Below, in pieces: positions 8,376 through 16,926 of a DNA stretch of 64,000 bases. The stretch is taken from positions 1 to 64,000 of the forward strand of contig NZ_JAPESW010000014.1 in assembly GCF_028527925.1 (NCBI RefSeq), in the 5' to 3' direction. A program made the translations under genes and the position numbers. The notes beneath the pieces were generated by a model, which made no database searches, was not told the origin of the DNA, and was given only the letters and a program-made list of their open reading frames with translations. The number at the start of each line of letters is the position of its first letter. Positions within the stretch are counted from its first letter, which is position 1. This DNA is from Cellulomonas fimi (GTDB taxonomy: Bacteria; Actinomycetota; Actinomycetes; Actinomycetales; Cellulomonadaceae).

Positions 8376-10751
8376 ATGACCACCGCATCCCCCCGCACCG
8401 CGCCCACGACCGACACCGTCGAGCACGCCGCCGCGACGCCCGACCAGGAGCAGCCGTTCGCCGAGCTCGGGCTCAAGCCGGACGAGTACCAGCGGATCCG
8501 CGACATCCTCGGCCGCCGCCCCACGGCCGCCGAGCTCGCGATGTACTCCGTGATGTGGTCGGAGCACTGCTCCTACAAGTCCTCCAAGACGCACCTGCGC
8601 CAGTTCGGCGACAAGACGACGCCGGCGATGAAGGAGCACCTGCTCGTCGGCATCGGCGAGAACGCGGGCGTCGTCGACATCGGCGACGGCTGGGCCGTGA
8701 CCTTCAAGGTCGAGAGCCACAACCACCCGTCCTACGTCGAGCCCTACCAGGGCGCCGCGACGGGCGTCGGCGGCATCGTGCGCGACATCATCTCGATGGG
8801 CGCGCGGCCGGTCGCGGTCATGGACCAGCTGCGCTTCGGCGCGGTCGACCACCCCGACACCGCGCGCGTCGTGCACGGCGTGGTCGCGGGCGTCGGCGGC
8901 TACGGCAACAGCCTCGGCCTGCCGAACATCGGCGGCGAGCTCGTCTTCGACGCGTCCTACCAGGGCAACCCGCTCGTCAACGCGCTGTGCCTGGGCGTGC
9001 TGCGCCACGAGGACATCCACCTCGCCAACGCGTCGGGCGCGGGCAACAAGGTCGTGCTGTTCGGCGCGCGCACGGGCGGCGACGGCATCGGCGGCGCGTC
9101 GATCCTGGCCTCCGAGACGTTCGACGACACCAAGCCGAGCAAGCGCCCGTCCGTGCAGGTCGGCGACCCGTTCATGGAGAAGGTGCTCATCGAGTGCTGC
9201 CTCGAGCTCTACGCGGCGCAGGTCGTCGAGGGCATCCAGGACCTGGGCGCGGCCGGCATCTCGTGCGCGACGAGCGAGCTCGCGTCGAACGGTGACGGCG
9301 GCATGCACGTCGACCTGGAGAACGTCCTGCTGCGCGACCCGACGCTCACGGCCGGCGAGATCCTCATGTCGGAGTCGCAGGAGCGCATGATGGCGGTCGT
9401 CGCGCCCGACAAGCTCGACGCGTTCCTCGCCATCACCGGCAAGTGGGACGTCGAGACCGCCGTGATCGGCGAGGTCACCGGCACGGGCCGCCTCACGATC
9501 GACCACCACGGCCAGCGCATCGTCGACGTCGACCCGAAGACGGTCGCGCACGAGGGTCCGGTCTACGACCGCCCGTACACGCGCCCGGCGTGGCAGGACG
9601 CGCTCAACGCCGACTCGGTCGCCGACGAGTCGCGGTTCGCGCGCCCGTCGACCGCCGCGGACCTGCGCCAGACGGTGCTGCGGCTGCTCGCGAGCCCCAA
9701 CCTCGCGGACAAGTCGTGGGTGACGAACCAGTACGACCGCTTCGTGCAGGGCAACACCGCGCTCGCGCAGCCCGACGACTCGGGGGTGATCCGCGTCGAC
9801 GAGACGACCGGCCTGGGCGTCGCGCTCGCGACCGACGCGAACGGCCGCTACGGCAAGCTCGACCCGTACACGGGTGCGCAGCTCGCGCTCGCCGAGGCGT
9901 ACCGCAACGTCGCGACGACGGGCGCCCGCCCGCTCGCGGTCACGGACTGCCTGAACTTCGGCAGCCCCGAGCACCCGGACTCGATGTGGCAGCTCGTCGA
10001 GGCGATCCGCGGCCTCGCGGACGCGTGCCAGGAGCTCGAGGTGCCCGTCACGGGCGGCAACGTCTCGCTCTACAACGGCACGGGCGAGCCCGGGAAGATC
10101 GACTCGGCCATCCACCCGACGCCCGTCGTCGGCGTGCTGGGCGTGCTCGACGACGTCGCCGACGCGGTCCCGTCGGGCTGGACGACGCCGGGCCAGGCCG
10201 TCTACCTGCTGGGCGAGACGCGCGCGGAGCTCGACGGCTCGGCGTGGGCCGACGTCGTGCACCAGCACCTCGGCGGCACGCCGCCGCGCGTCGACCTCGC
10301 CGCCGAGCGCCGCCTCGCGCAGGTGCTCGTCGCCGCGGCCCGCGACGACCTGGTCGACGCCGCGCACGACCTGTCGGAGGGCGGCCTCGCGATCGCGCTC
10401 GTCGAGTCGAGCCTGCGCTACGGCACGGGTGTGCAGGTCGACCTGGACGCGCTGTGCGCGCGCGACGGCGTGACGCCGTTCGAGGCGCTGTTCTCCGAGT
10501 CGCAGGGTCGCGTGATCGTGGCGGTGCCGCGCTCGGAGGAGGTCCGCCTGCTCGACCTGTGCACCGCGCGCGGCGTGCCGGCGCTCCGGCTCGGCGAGAC
10601 CGCGGAGACCTGCACCCCGGGTGCGGGCACGCCGGTCGACGACGCGGACCACGAGCACGCCCCGGCGGTCGAGGTGCGCGGCCTGTTCACGCTGCCGCTC
10701 GCCGAGGCCCGCGCGGCGTGGTCGGCGACCCTCCCGTCGTACTTCGGCTGA
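8376..10751 (+). CDS. purL: Phosphoribosylformylglycinamidine synthase subunit PurL
   Basis: ATP-dependent conversion of FGAR and ammonia to FGAM, fourth step of de novo purine synthesis. At 791 residues it is the small PurL type that works with separate PurQ and PurS subunits, neither of which is in the window. Signatures include [12 protein letters not shown] near the N-terminus, [20 protein letters not shown] (nucleotide and Mg binding) and the second-repeat sequence [14 protein letters not shown]. The ATG at 8376 is chosen because the PurL N-terminus starts shortly after it and GAGGG lies six bases upstream. The same frame stays open upstream to 8166 without homology. It stands alone, closed by a hairpin terminator, so it is not in a pur operon here. 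Confidence 0.95.
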   Translation: MTTASPRTAPTTDTVEHAAATPDQEQPFAELGLKPDEYQRIRDILGRRPTAAELAMYSVMWSEHCSYKSSKTHLRQFGDKTTPAMKEHLLVGIGENAGVVDIGDGWAVTFKVESHNHPSYVEPYQGAATGVGGIVRDIISMGARPVAVMDQLRFGAVDHPDTARVVHGVVAGVGGYGNSLGLPNIGGELVFDASYQGNPLVNALCLGVLRHEDIHLANASGAGNKVVLFGARTGGDGIGGASILASETFDDTKPSKRPSVQVGDPFMEKVLIECCLELYAAQVVEGIQDLGAAGISCATSELASNGDGGMHVDLENVLLRDPTLTAGEILMSESQERMMAVVAPDKLDAFLAITGKWDVETAVIGEVTGTGRLTIDHHGQRIVDVDPKTVAHEGPVYDRPYTRPAWQDALNADSVADESRFARPSTAADLRQTVLRLLASPNLADKSWVTNQYDRFVQGNTALAQPDDSGVIRVDETTGLGVALATDANGRYGKLDPYTGAQLALAEAYRNVATTGARPLAVTDCLNFGSPEHPDSMWQLVEAIRGLADACQELEVPVTGGNVSLYNGTGEPGKIDSAIHPTPVVGVLGVLDDVADAVPSGWTTPGQAVYLLGETRAELDGSAWADVVHQHLGGTPPRVDLAAERRLAQVLVAAARDDLVDAAHDLSEGGLAIALVESSLRYGTGVQVDLDALCARDGVTPFEALFSESQGRVIVAVPRSEEVRLLDLCTARGVPALRLGETAETCTPGAGTPVDDADHEHAPAVEVRGLFTLPLAEARAAWSATLPSYFG

Positions 10752-10823
10752 CGCCGCCCGCGACACCTGCCCGACGCCCGCGTCCGCCTCGTGCGACGCG
10801 GGCGTCGTCGTCGACGGGGCGAA

Positions 10824-10863
10824 GCGGACGGCACGCCACTGCACCGGGGGGCGTGCCGTCCGC
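10824..10863 (+). terminator. purL terminator hairpin
   Basis: Perfect 14-base arms, GCGGACGGCACGCC at 10824-10837 and its complement at 10850-10863, around a 12-base loop, 73 bases after the purL stop. No U tract. Confidence 0.65.
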
Positions 10864-10936
10864 GCGCAGGGTGTGCGCGCGCCCATGTAACAGCAGGCCA
10901 CCGCCCCGAATCGTTTCGCGACCGGCGGGGCCGCTG

Positions 10937-10982
10937 CTTCTCACCCGTGGTCGCCGCGGCTTCTCACCCGCGGTCGCCGCAG
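10937..10982. repeat. Two tandem 23-base repeats upstream of the protease gene
   Basis: Units 10937-10959 and 10960-10982 agree at 21 of 23 bases (CTTCTCACCCG followed by T/C and GGTCGCCGC). They lie about 85-130 bases before the protease start, where an activator or repressor could bind twice on the same helical face (23 bases is about two turns). Function is inferred from position only. Confidence 0.6.
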
Positions 10983-11067
10983 GGGCCGCCGTATCGGCGA
11001 CGTCCCGCCCGGCTCCTTCCTCTACGGCGCGGCAGGGGGACTGTCGCCGACCTGAAGGAGCACGGCC

Positions 11068-12618
11068 ATGCCAGCGAAGAAGAAGCAGCCGGCCGACCTC
11101 GGCGGCGGCGGGATGTACCCGCCGCACCTCGAGGACCTGCCGGGCCAGGAGACCCGCGGCGCGGGAGAACGCGTGCCGTACGCCGAGGTGCTGCGGTCCA
11201 TCTGCGGCGCGACGGACGACTCGCAGGAGGTCGAGCAGTACGACGGCACGCTCGGCGTGACCGTCGGGTTCGTCAACGCCCACGAGCGGCCCGTCGTGCA
11301 GGTGCAGTGGAACAGCGACCTGGCGGCGACGTTCACCAACCCGGGCAACGTCAGCGGCGTGCGGTGGGGGACAGGCACGCTCATCGGCCCGGACCTCGTC
11401 CTCACGTGCGGCCACCTGTTCGACCCCGACCCGAACGGCTGGACGATCCCGCGGCAGAACGGCACGAGCACGCCGCTGTCGCCCCAGCAGGCCGCGACGG
11501 CCATGCACGTCAACCTCAACTACCAGGTCGACGCGGGCGGCACGCTCCAGGCGGAGCAGTCGTTCGCGATCACGCAGCTCGTCGAGTACCGGCTCGGCGG
11601 GCTCGACATGGCGCTGTTCCGCGTCGCCGGCAACCCCGGCAACACGTACGGCTGGTCGGAGTTCGGCACCGCGAACCCCGCGGTCGGCGACATGCTCGCG
11701 ATCATCGGCCACCCCGTCGGCGCTCCGAAGCGCATCGAGGCGGGACCCGCGACCCAGGTCACCGCGAACACCATCCGCTACGCCGACATCGACACGCTCG
11801 GCGGCAACTCCGGCTCCGGCATCCTGCACTCCCCGTCGGGGCGCGTCGTCGGCGTGCACACCAACGGCGGGTGCACCGCGTCCGGCGGCAGCAACTCGGG
11901 TGTCGCGATCGCGGCGATCGTCGCGGCCTCGCCCACGCTGCAGGGGCTCACGCCGAGCTCGAGCACGGGCCTCGGCCTCGACCTGTCGACCCCGCTCGCG
12001 GCCGACGTCACCGGCACGCTGCTGTCCGCGGACACCGCCGCCGGCACGGACACCAGCTTCCTGCAGGACACCCTCGGCACCCCGATCGCCCAGGACGTCG
12101 CGACGACGATCGCCGCCGACACGGCGACCCCGAAGATCCAGGACCTGCTCGGCACCCCGCTGTCCCAGGACCTCGCGACGACGCACGCCACGGACGTCGG
12201 CACCGCGACGCTCCAGGACCACCTCGGCACGCCGCTCGCGCAGGACCTCGCGACACCGGTCCAGCGGGACAACCTCACCTCGCTGAACCGGGACACTCAC
12301 ATCGCGCTCGACGCGGGCACGCCGGTCGCGATCGACTCGGGCGCGGCGGACCAGCCCGGCACGCTGTTCGCGGCGGACGTCGGCATCCTCAACCCGGGCG
12401 GGATCGTCGTGAACCCGGGGCTGACAGGCGGCCTCGTCGGCGGCCAGCGGCCGTTCGTGCAGGCCGGGCCGTACATCTCGCTCGGGCAGGACGAGGGCGG
12501 CGACACCGTCCTCGGCGCGGTGCTCGCCGAGCTCGAGGCGCTCATCGCCACCCAGACGCAGGTCCTCGGCTCGCTCCAGGCGCTCTACGCGACCCTGGCC
12601 GGCGAGGCGGACGGCTGA
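11068..12618 (+). CDS. Cytoplasmic trypsin-like serine protease with repeat tail
   Basis: 516 residues, no signal peptide or membrane segment. Residues about 60-300 form a trypsin-fold domain with an apparently complete triad: His116 in VLTCGH, Asp180 in GLDMALF and Ser248 in GGNSGSG. From about residue 300 the tail is rich in Thr, Asp, Gln and Ala and holds spaced GTP/STP motifs (about residues 307, 337, 362, 387, 417). Three are in exact 25-residue repeats of the form (L/I)QD-x-LGTP-x-(A/S)-QD-x-AT. After a Gly-rich stretch the end is a short helix (LAELEALIATQTQVLGSLQA). The next gene, 10 bases on, is an ATP-grasp ligase of the peptide-modifying class, so the tail may be its substrate. AAGGAG precedes the ATG. 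Protease fold is firm; tail modification is a hypothesis. Confidence 0.85.
   Translation: MPAKKKQPADLGGGGMYPPHLEDLPGQETRGAGERVPYAEVLRSICGATDDSQEVEQYDGTLGVTVGFVNAHERPVVQVQWNSDLAATFTNPGNVSGVRWGTGTLIGPDLVLTCGHLFDPDPNGWTIPRQNGTSTPLSPQQAATAMHVNLNYQVDAGGTLQAEQSFAITQLVEYRLGGLDMALFRVAGNPGNTYGWSEFGTANPAVGDMLAIIGHPVGAPKRIEAGPATQVTANTIRYADIDTLGGNSGSGILHSPSGRVVGVHTNGGCTASGGSNSGVAIAAIVAASPTLQGLTPSSSTGLGLDLSTPLAADVTGTLLSADTAAGTDTSFLQDTLGTPIAQDVATTIAADTATPKIQDLLGTPLSQDLATTHATDVGTATLQDHLGTPLAQDLATPVQRDNLTSLNRDTHIALDAGTPVAIDSGAADQPGTLFAADVGILNPGGIVVNPGLTGGLVGGQRPFVQAGPYISLGQDEGGDTVLGAVLAELEALIATQTQVLGSLQALYATLAGEADG
12061..12285 (+). repeat. Three 75-base coding repeats (25 residues each)
   Basis: Units 12061-12135, 12136-12210 and 12211-12285 encode LQDTLGTPIAQDVATT..., IQDLLGTPLSQDLATT... 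and LQDHLGTPLAQDLATP.... The first 15 residues of each unit are nearly invariant and the last 10 vary. Looser GTP/STP motifs occur 30 residues before and after the array. Each unit carries hydroxyl (Thr) and carboxyl (Asp) side chains at fixed spacing, the residue types joined by omega-ester-forming ATP-grasp enzymes. Confidence 0.9.
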
Positions 12619-12628
12619 CGAGGCCGAC

Positions 12629-13621
12629 GTGATCGGCATCGTCTCCCACGCGGGCGACCTGCACACGCAGACCGTGGCCCGGCACCTCGACACCCGAGGT
12701 GCCGGGCACCGGCTGCTCGACACGTCGCGCGTGCCCACGGCGGCCGCGCTCACGACCCGGCAGCGTCCCGACGGGACGTGGACGGGCACGTGGGCGGACG
12801 CCGACGGCACGCTCGACCTCGCGGACGTCGGCGCCGTCTGGTGGCGTCGCCCGCAGCCGTTCGTCCTGCACGACGAGGTGACCCGCCCGCACGACCGCGG
12901 CTTCGCGCACGGCGAGTGCGCCGCGATGGTCGCGGGCCTGTGGGCGTGCATGGACGCCGAGTGGGTCAACGACCCCGACCGGGACGAGGCGGCGTCGCGC
13001 AAGATGCGCCAGCTCCAGCTCGCCGCCCGGCTGGGCCTGCGCGTGCCGCGCACGTGCATGACCAACGACCCCGAGCAGGCACGCGACTTCGTCGGGTCCG
13101 AGCCGTCGGGCGTCGTCTACAAGTCGTTCTCCGCGACGCCGCGCACATGGCGCGAGACCCGGCCGGTCCGCCCGGAGGACGTCGAGATGATCGACGCCGT
13201 GCGGTTCGCGCCGGTGATCTTCCAGGAGCTCGTGCCGGGCGGCCGCGACGTCCGGGCGACCGTCGTCGACGGCCGGGTGTTCGCGGCGGAGATCCGCGCC
13301 GACCGGTCCGCCTACGAGTTCGACTTCCGGATCGACACGATGAACGCGCCGATCACCGCCCACCGGCTGCCCGACGACGTCGAGCGCCGGCTGGTCGACC
13401 TCGTCGCGACGCTGGGCCTGCGGTACGGCGCCGCCGACTTCCGCGTCGCACCCGACGGCGACCACGTGTTCCTCGAGGTGAACCCGGCCGGTCAGTGGCT
13501 GTTCGTCGAGCTCGCGACCGGCCTGCCGATCTCGGCCGCCCTCGCGGACCTGCTGATCCGCCTCGACGCGGCACCGTCGCCCCGTGCGGCCGCCGGGTCG
13601 CGCACCGCGACGACCGTCTGA
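12629..13621 (+). CDS. ATP-grasp ligase of the MvdD/TgmB (graspetide maturase) type
   Basis: 330-residue cytoplasmic ATP-dependent carboxylate ligase. Relatives such as MvdC/MvdD and TgmB activate Asp/Glu side chains and join them to Ser/Thr (ester) or Lys (amide) in a peptide. Visible: the N-terminal pre-grasp domain ending in AVWWRRPQPF, typical of this subclass; nucleotide-binding GVVYKSFSATPRTW; FQELVPGGRDVRATVVDGRV; and the metal-binding end ADFRVAPDGDHVFLEVNPAGQW. It starts with GTG 10 bases after the protease stop, so the two are almost certainly co-transcribed. No short precursor peptide, transporter or methyltransferase gene flanks it, unlike typical graspetide loci. The neighbouring protease is the obvious substrate or partner. 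RimK-like amino-acid ligase activity is the alternative. Confidence 0.85.
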   Translation: MIGIVSHAGDLHTQTVARHLDTRGAGHRLLDTSRVPTAAALTTRQRPDGTWTGTWADADGTLDLADVGAVWWRRPQPFVLHDEVTRPHDRGFAHGECAAMVAGLWACMDAEWVNDPDRDEAASRKMRQLQLAARLGLRVPRTCMTNDPEQARDFVGSEPSGVVYKSFSATPRTWRETRPVRPEDVEMIDAVRFAPVIFQELVPGGRDVRATVVDGRVFAAEIRADRSAYEFDFRIDTMNAPITAHRLPDDVERRLVDLVATLGLRYGAADFRVAPDGDHVFLEVNPAGQWLFVELATGLPISAALADLLIRLDAAPSPRAAAGSRTATTV

Positions 13622-13663
13622 CGGGGCGCTCGAAATGCGTGGCTCGGCGGTCCGGGCCACGCC

Positions 13664-13669
13664 TACCGT
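13664..13669 (+). promoter_or_regulatory. -10 box TACCGT before rsgA
   Basis: TACCGT ends eight bases before the rsgA ATG, with no ribosome site between, so the transcript would be leaderless or nearly so. Confidence 0.45.
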
Positions 13670-13677
13670 CGGTCAGC

Positions 13678-14766
13678 ATGACGACCGATCCGGACGCGAT
13701 CCCCGCGGGGGCCGTGCGCGTGGTCCGCGCCGACCGTGGCGCGGTCCTCGTGCTGCCCGCGCGCGCCCTCGCGCCCGTCGACGGCCGGGGTCCCGACACG
13801 CCCGACGCGGTCGAGCACGACGAGCCCCGACGCGTCCCGCTCGACCGCGACGGCTGCGTCGCGTCCGACGAGGGCCGCACGCCCCCGACGGTGGGGGACT
13901 GGCTGCTCCTCGGCGAGACCCCTGACGGCCCGCGCGTCGCGACGATGCTCCCGCGGACCACGGCGCTGGTCCGCGACACCGCGGGCGAGACCAGCCGCAC
14001 CCAGGCGCTCGCCGCGAACGTCGACGCGGTGCTCGTCGTCGAGCACCTCGACCCCGACCCCGACCTCGGCCGCATCGAGCGGCTCCTCACGCTCGCCTGG
14101 CGGTCCGGTGCCCGCCCGGTCGTCGTGCTCACCAAGGCGGACCTGGTGCCCGACCCCGACGGCATGGCCGCCGACGTCGCGCTCGTCGCGCTCGCGGTCG
14201 ACGTGCACGCGGTGTCGGCGCAGGACGGCCGCGGGCTGGACGAGCTCCGCCGGGACGTCGTCCGCCCCGGGCACACGCTCGTCGTCGTCGGGCCGTCGGG
14301 TGCGGGCAAGTCGACGCTGGTCAACGCGCTCGCCGGGCGGACCGTCATGGACGTCGGCGACCGCCGCTCGGACGGCAAGGGCCGGCACACGACCACGCAC
14401 CGCGAGCTCGTCCCGCTGGCCGACGGCGCGATGCTCGTCGACACCCCCGGGATCCGCGGCGTCGGCGTGGTGGCCGACGCGGACGCGCTCGACGCGACCT
14501 TCTCCGACGTCGCCGGGTTCGCCGCGGCGTGCCGGTTCTCCGACTGCCGGCACGAGGGGGAGCCCGGCTGCGCGGTCCGCGCGGCGCTCGAGTCCGGCGA
14601 GCTCGCGCCCCGACGGCTCGAGTCGTTCCGGCGTCTGGAGCGCGAGGCGGCCTACCAGGCGCGCCGCGTCGACGCCCGCCTCGCCGCCGAGGAGCGCGCG
14701 CGGTGGAAGAAGGTCACGAAGGAGTACCAGCGGGGGATGCGCGGGGCGGGCCGCCCCCGCCCCTGA
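13678..14766 (+). CDS. rsgA: Ribosome small subunit-dependent GTPase RsgA
   Basis: Late 30S ribosome assembly GTPase, 362 residues, cytoplasmic. The circularly permuted motif order is visible: G4 (LTKADL) comes before G1 (GPSGAGKSTLVNAL), followed by G3 (DTPGIRG), then a zinc knuckle with CRFSDCRHEGEPGC and a helical tail. The N-terminal OB-fold carries a long Asp/Arg-rich insert. The ATG at 13678 directly precedes the family sequence and sits eight bases after a -10 box. The frame is open upstream but overlaps the ATP-grasp gene there and has no homology. Confidence 0.95.
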   Translation: MTTDPDAIPAGAVRVVRADRGAVLVLPARALAPVDGRGPDTPDAVEHDEPRRVPLDRDGCVASDEGRTPPTVGDWLLLGETPDGPRVATMLPRTTALVRDTAGETSRTQALAANVDAVLVVEHLDPDPDLGRIERLLTLAWRSGARPVVVLTKADLVPDPDGMAADVALVALAVDVHAVSAQDGRGLDELRRDVVRPGHTLVVVGPSGAGKSTLVNALAGRTVMDVGDRRSDGKGRHTTTHRELVPLADGAMLVDTPGIRGVGVVADADALDATFSDVAGFAAACRFSDCRHEGEPGCAVRAALESGELAPRRLESFRRLEREAAYQARRVDARLAAEERARWKKVTKEYQRGMRGAGRPRP

Positions 14767-14840
14767 CGGGTGACCGGCCGGCACCCGGCCGCCACCGCCC
14801 GACCCTGACCAGGGCGATCACGACGGATCGCGGGCAAACC

Positions 14841-14868
14841 CTCACACCTCGCGTGCCCCGACCGATCA
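14841..14868 (+). promoter_or_regulatory. Motility sigma-factor (FliA/WhiG-type) promoter, flbD operon
   Basis: CTCA (14841-14844), 16 bases, ACCGATCA (14861-14868). The FliA/SigD consensus is TAAA-N15-GCCGATAA, so the -10 half is a good match. Three other sites in the window have the same spacing before motility genes. A start near 14875 gives a leader of about 70 bases to flbD. Confidence 0.6.
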
Positions 14869-14947
14869 GATGAGCACAGGGCCCACGGACGGGCCCGGGG
14901 CGGCGGTCGCCGCCTGCAGGACCAGGTGACCAGGGACGGGTACCGCA

Positions 14948-15247
14948 GTGATCGTCGTGACGCGCCTCAACGGAGGACAGATCGGGGTGAACCCCGACCT
15001 CGTCCAGCGCATCGACTCCGCGCCGGACACCATCCTCACGCTCATCGACGGGACGAAGTACATCGTCACCGAGTCCCTGCCCGAGGTCATCGACCGCATC
15101 AACGAGCACCGCGCGTCCATCCTCGCCCGGGCGCGCGAGATCCAGTCGTCGCCGCACATCGGGCTCGTCCCCGACCTCGAGGACGACGAGCCGACCGCGC
15201 AGGCGCCCATCGCGCCGGCGGTGCCGCTGCGACCGAGGAGCGTGTGA
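14948..15247 (+). CDS. flbD: FlbD/SwrD-family flagellar protein
   Basis: 99-residue cytoplasmic protein, first gene of the flagellar cluster. The core IVVTRLNGGQIGVNPDLVQR, then IDGTKYIVTESLPEVIDRI, is characteristic of the FlbD family, which in Bacillus (SwrD) raises motor torque. The Ala/Pro-rich C-terminal tail of about 25 residues is extra. GTG start with AGGGACGG upstream; the stop overlaps the motA ATG by one base (TGATG), so translation is coupled to the stator genes, as expected for a torque factor. Confidence 0.88.
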   Translation: MIVVTRLNGGQIGVNPDLVQRIDSAPDTILTLIDGTKYIVTESLPEVIDRINEHRASILARAREIQSSPHIGLVPDLEDDEPTAQAPIAPAVPLRPRSV

Positions 15248-16032
15248 TGGACCCGGCCGGCATCATCGGGATCGTCGTCGCCCTGGTCGCGATCTTCGGG
15301 GCGATGATCCTCGAGGGCGCGGACCCCATGTCCGTCATGCTGCCCGCACCGCTGCTGCTGGTGTGGGTCGGCACGATCGGCGTCGGCCTCGCGGGGCACA
15401 CGCTGCGCGACGCCAAGGAGTCGTTCGCGGCCGTCCCGCGCGCGCTGCGCAGCGGCATCCCCGACCCGTCGGACACGGTCGACACGCTCGTCAGCCTCGC
15501 CGACCGCGCCCGCCGCGAGGGCCTCCTCGCGCTCGAGGACGCCGCGCGCACGATCGACGACCAGTTCCTGCGCGCCGGCCTCCAGGCGGCGATCGACGGC
15601 ACCGACCCCGAGGACCTGCGCATGATCCTCGAGGACAAGATCGCCACCAAGCGGGCCCGCGAGCGCGCGCACGCCAAGTACTTCCAGGACATGGGCGGCT
15701 ACGCGCCGACCATCGGCATCATCGGCACGGTCATCTCGCTCGTGCACGTGCTCGAGAACCTGGCCGACCCCGCGTCGCTCGGGCACTCGATCGCTGCCGC
15801 GTTCGTCGCGACCCTCTGGGGCATCCTCTCGGCCAACGTCGTGTGGCTCCCGCTCGGGACGCGCATCCGCCGCATCTCCGACCTCGAGTGCACGCAGATG
15901 GAGATGACGCTCGAGGGTCTGCTGTCGGTCCAGGCCGGTGCCAACCCGCGCCTCGTCGGCGAGCGGCTGCGCAGCCTGCTGCCCGACGCGCCCGAGGGCA
16001 AGGACGCCAAGGCGAAGTCGAGGGCCGCGTGA
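15247..16032 (+). CDS. motA: Flagellar motor stator protein MotA
   Basis: 261-residue inner-membrane proton-channel subunit of the stator. It has four predicted membrane helices (about 5-25, 30-50, 150-170, 185-205) with the large cytoplasmic loop between the second and third, and the family stretch GGYAPTIGIIGTVISLVHVL in helix 3. It forms the stator with MotB, whose GTG overlaps the motA stop (GTGA). The C-terminal Lys/Ala tail is cytoplasmic. Confidence 0.96.
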   Translation: MDPAGIIGIVVALVAIFGAMILEGADPMSVMLPAPLLLVWVGTIGVGLAGHTLRDAKESFAAVPRALRSGIPDPSDTVDTLVSLADRARREGLLALEDAARTIDDQFLRAGLQAAIDGTDPEDLRMILEDKIATKRARERAHAKYFQDMGGYAPTIGIIGTVISLVHVLENLADPASLGHSIAAAFVATLWGILSANVVWLPLGTRIRRISDLECTQMEMTLEGLLSVQAGANPRLVGERLRSLLPDAPEGKDAKAKSRAA

Positions 16033-16925
16033 GCGCGGGGCGGCGGCGGCGTCACGAGGAGGAGGAGCACGTCAACCACGAGCGCTGGCTCGTGAGCTAC
16101 TCCGACATGATCACGGTCCTCATGGCGCTGTTCATCGTGCTGTTCGCGATCAGCCAGGTGGACCAGGAGAAGTACATCGCGCTGCGGGACTCGCTCGCGG
16201 CGGGCTTCATGGACACCACGACGTCGCCGTCGGTGCTCGAGGGCACGTCGGGGAACCTCGACGGCGCGACCGTGCACAAGGACACGACGCCCGCCGACGG
16301 CTCGGCGGGCATGGTGAGCGCGGACAGCGGGCTCGGCCTCCAGGCCGCCGACCCGATGACGCCCACGACCCAGACGCCGCAGGAGGCCCTCGATCCCGCG
16401 GTCCTCGCCGCGGCACAGGCCGAGGCGGCGCACCTGCAGGACCTGCAGACGCGCATCATGCAGGCGCTCACCGCGAACGGCCTCGACAACGCGGTGCGCA
16501 TGCGGATCGACGAGCGCGGCCTCGTGCTCGGTCTCGTCGCCGACGACGTGTTCTTCGCCCCGGCCCGCGCCGAGCTCACCGACACCGCGAACCGCGTGCT
16601 CGACGTCGCGGCGCCGCTGCTCGTCGGCATCGGCGAGAACATCTCCGTGGAGGGCCACGCCAACGTCATCCCGGTCTCCGGGCGGTACGCGACCAACTGG
16701 GAGCTGTCGTCCGACCGGGCCACCCAGGTGCTGCGGCACCTCGTCGAGGTCGACGGCATGCCGGGCAACCGGATCATGGCCGTCGGGTTCGGCGACACGC
16801 GCCCGCTCGTCGCGGGCGACAGCCCGGAGGCGCTCGCGGCGAACCGCCGCGTCGACCTCGTCGTCCTCAGCAACGCGCCCGAGCAGGTCCGCGCGCTGCT
16901 GCCCTCGTTGACCCAGGGAGGCTGA
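16029..16925 (+). CDS. motB: Flagellar motor stator protein MotB
   Basis: 298 residues: a short basic N-terminus, one membrane helix with the proton-carrying Asp26 in SYSDMITVLMALFIVLF, a Thr/Ala/Pro-rich extracytoplasmic linker of about 100 residues, and a C-terminal OmpA-like peptidoglycan-binding domain (VEGHANVIPVSGRYATNWEL, then SSDRATQVL). The long linker may span the thick actinobacterial wall. The GTG at 16029 overlaps the motA stop. Confidence 0.96.
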   Translation: MSAGRRRRHEEEEHVNHERWLVSYSDMITVLMALFIVLFAISQVDQEKYIALRDSLAAGFMDTTTSPSVLEGTSGNLDGATVHKDTTPADGSAGMVSADSGLGLQAADPMTPTTQTPQEALDPAVLAAAQAEAAHLQDLQTRIMQALTANGLDNAVRMRIDERGLVLGLVADDVFFAPARAELTDTANRVLDVAAPLLVGIGENISVEGHANVIPVSGRYATNWELSSDRATQVLRHLVEVDGMPGNRIMAVGFGDTRPLVAGDSPEALAANRRVDLVVLSNAPEQVRALLPSLTQGG

Positions 16926-16926
16926 C

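Larger units (their letters stand above)
10752..11067. other. Intergenic region between purL and the protease/ATP-grasp pair
   Basis: This 316-base stretch has no supported gene. It contains the purL terminator hairpin (10824-10863), two tandem copies of a 23-base unit (10937-10982), and the AAGGAG ribosome site of the protease gene at about 11056-11061. No clear -35/-10 pair was found. Confidence 0.6.
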
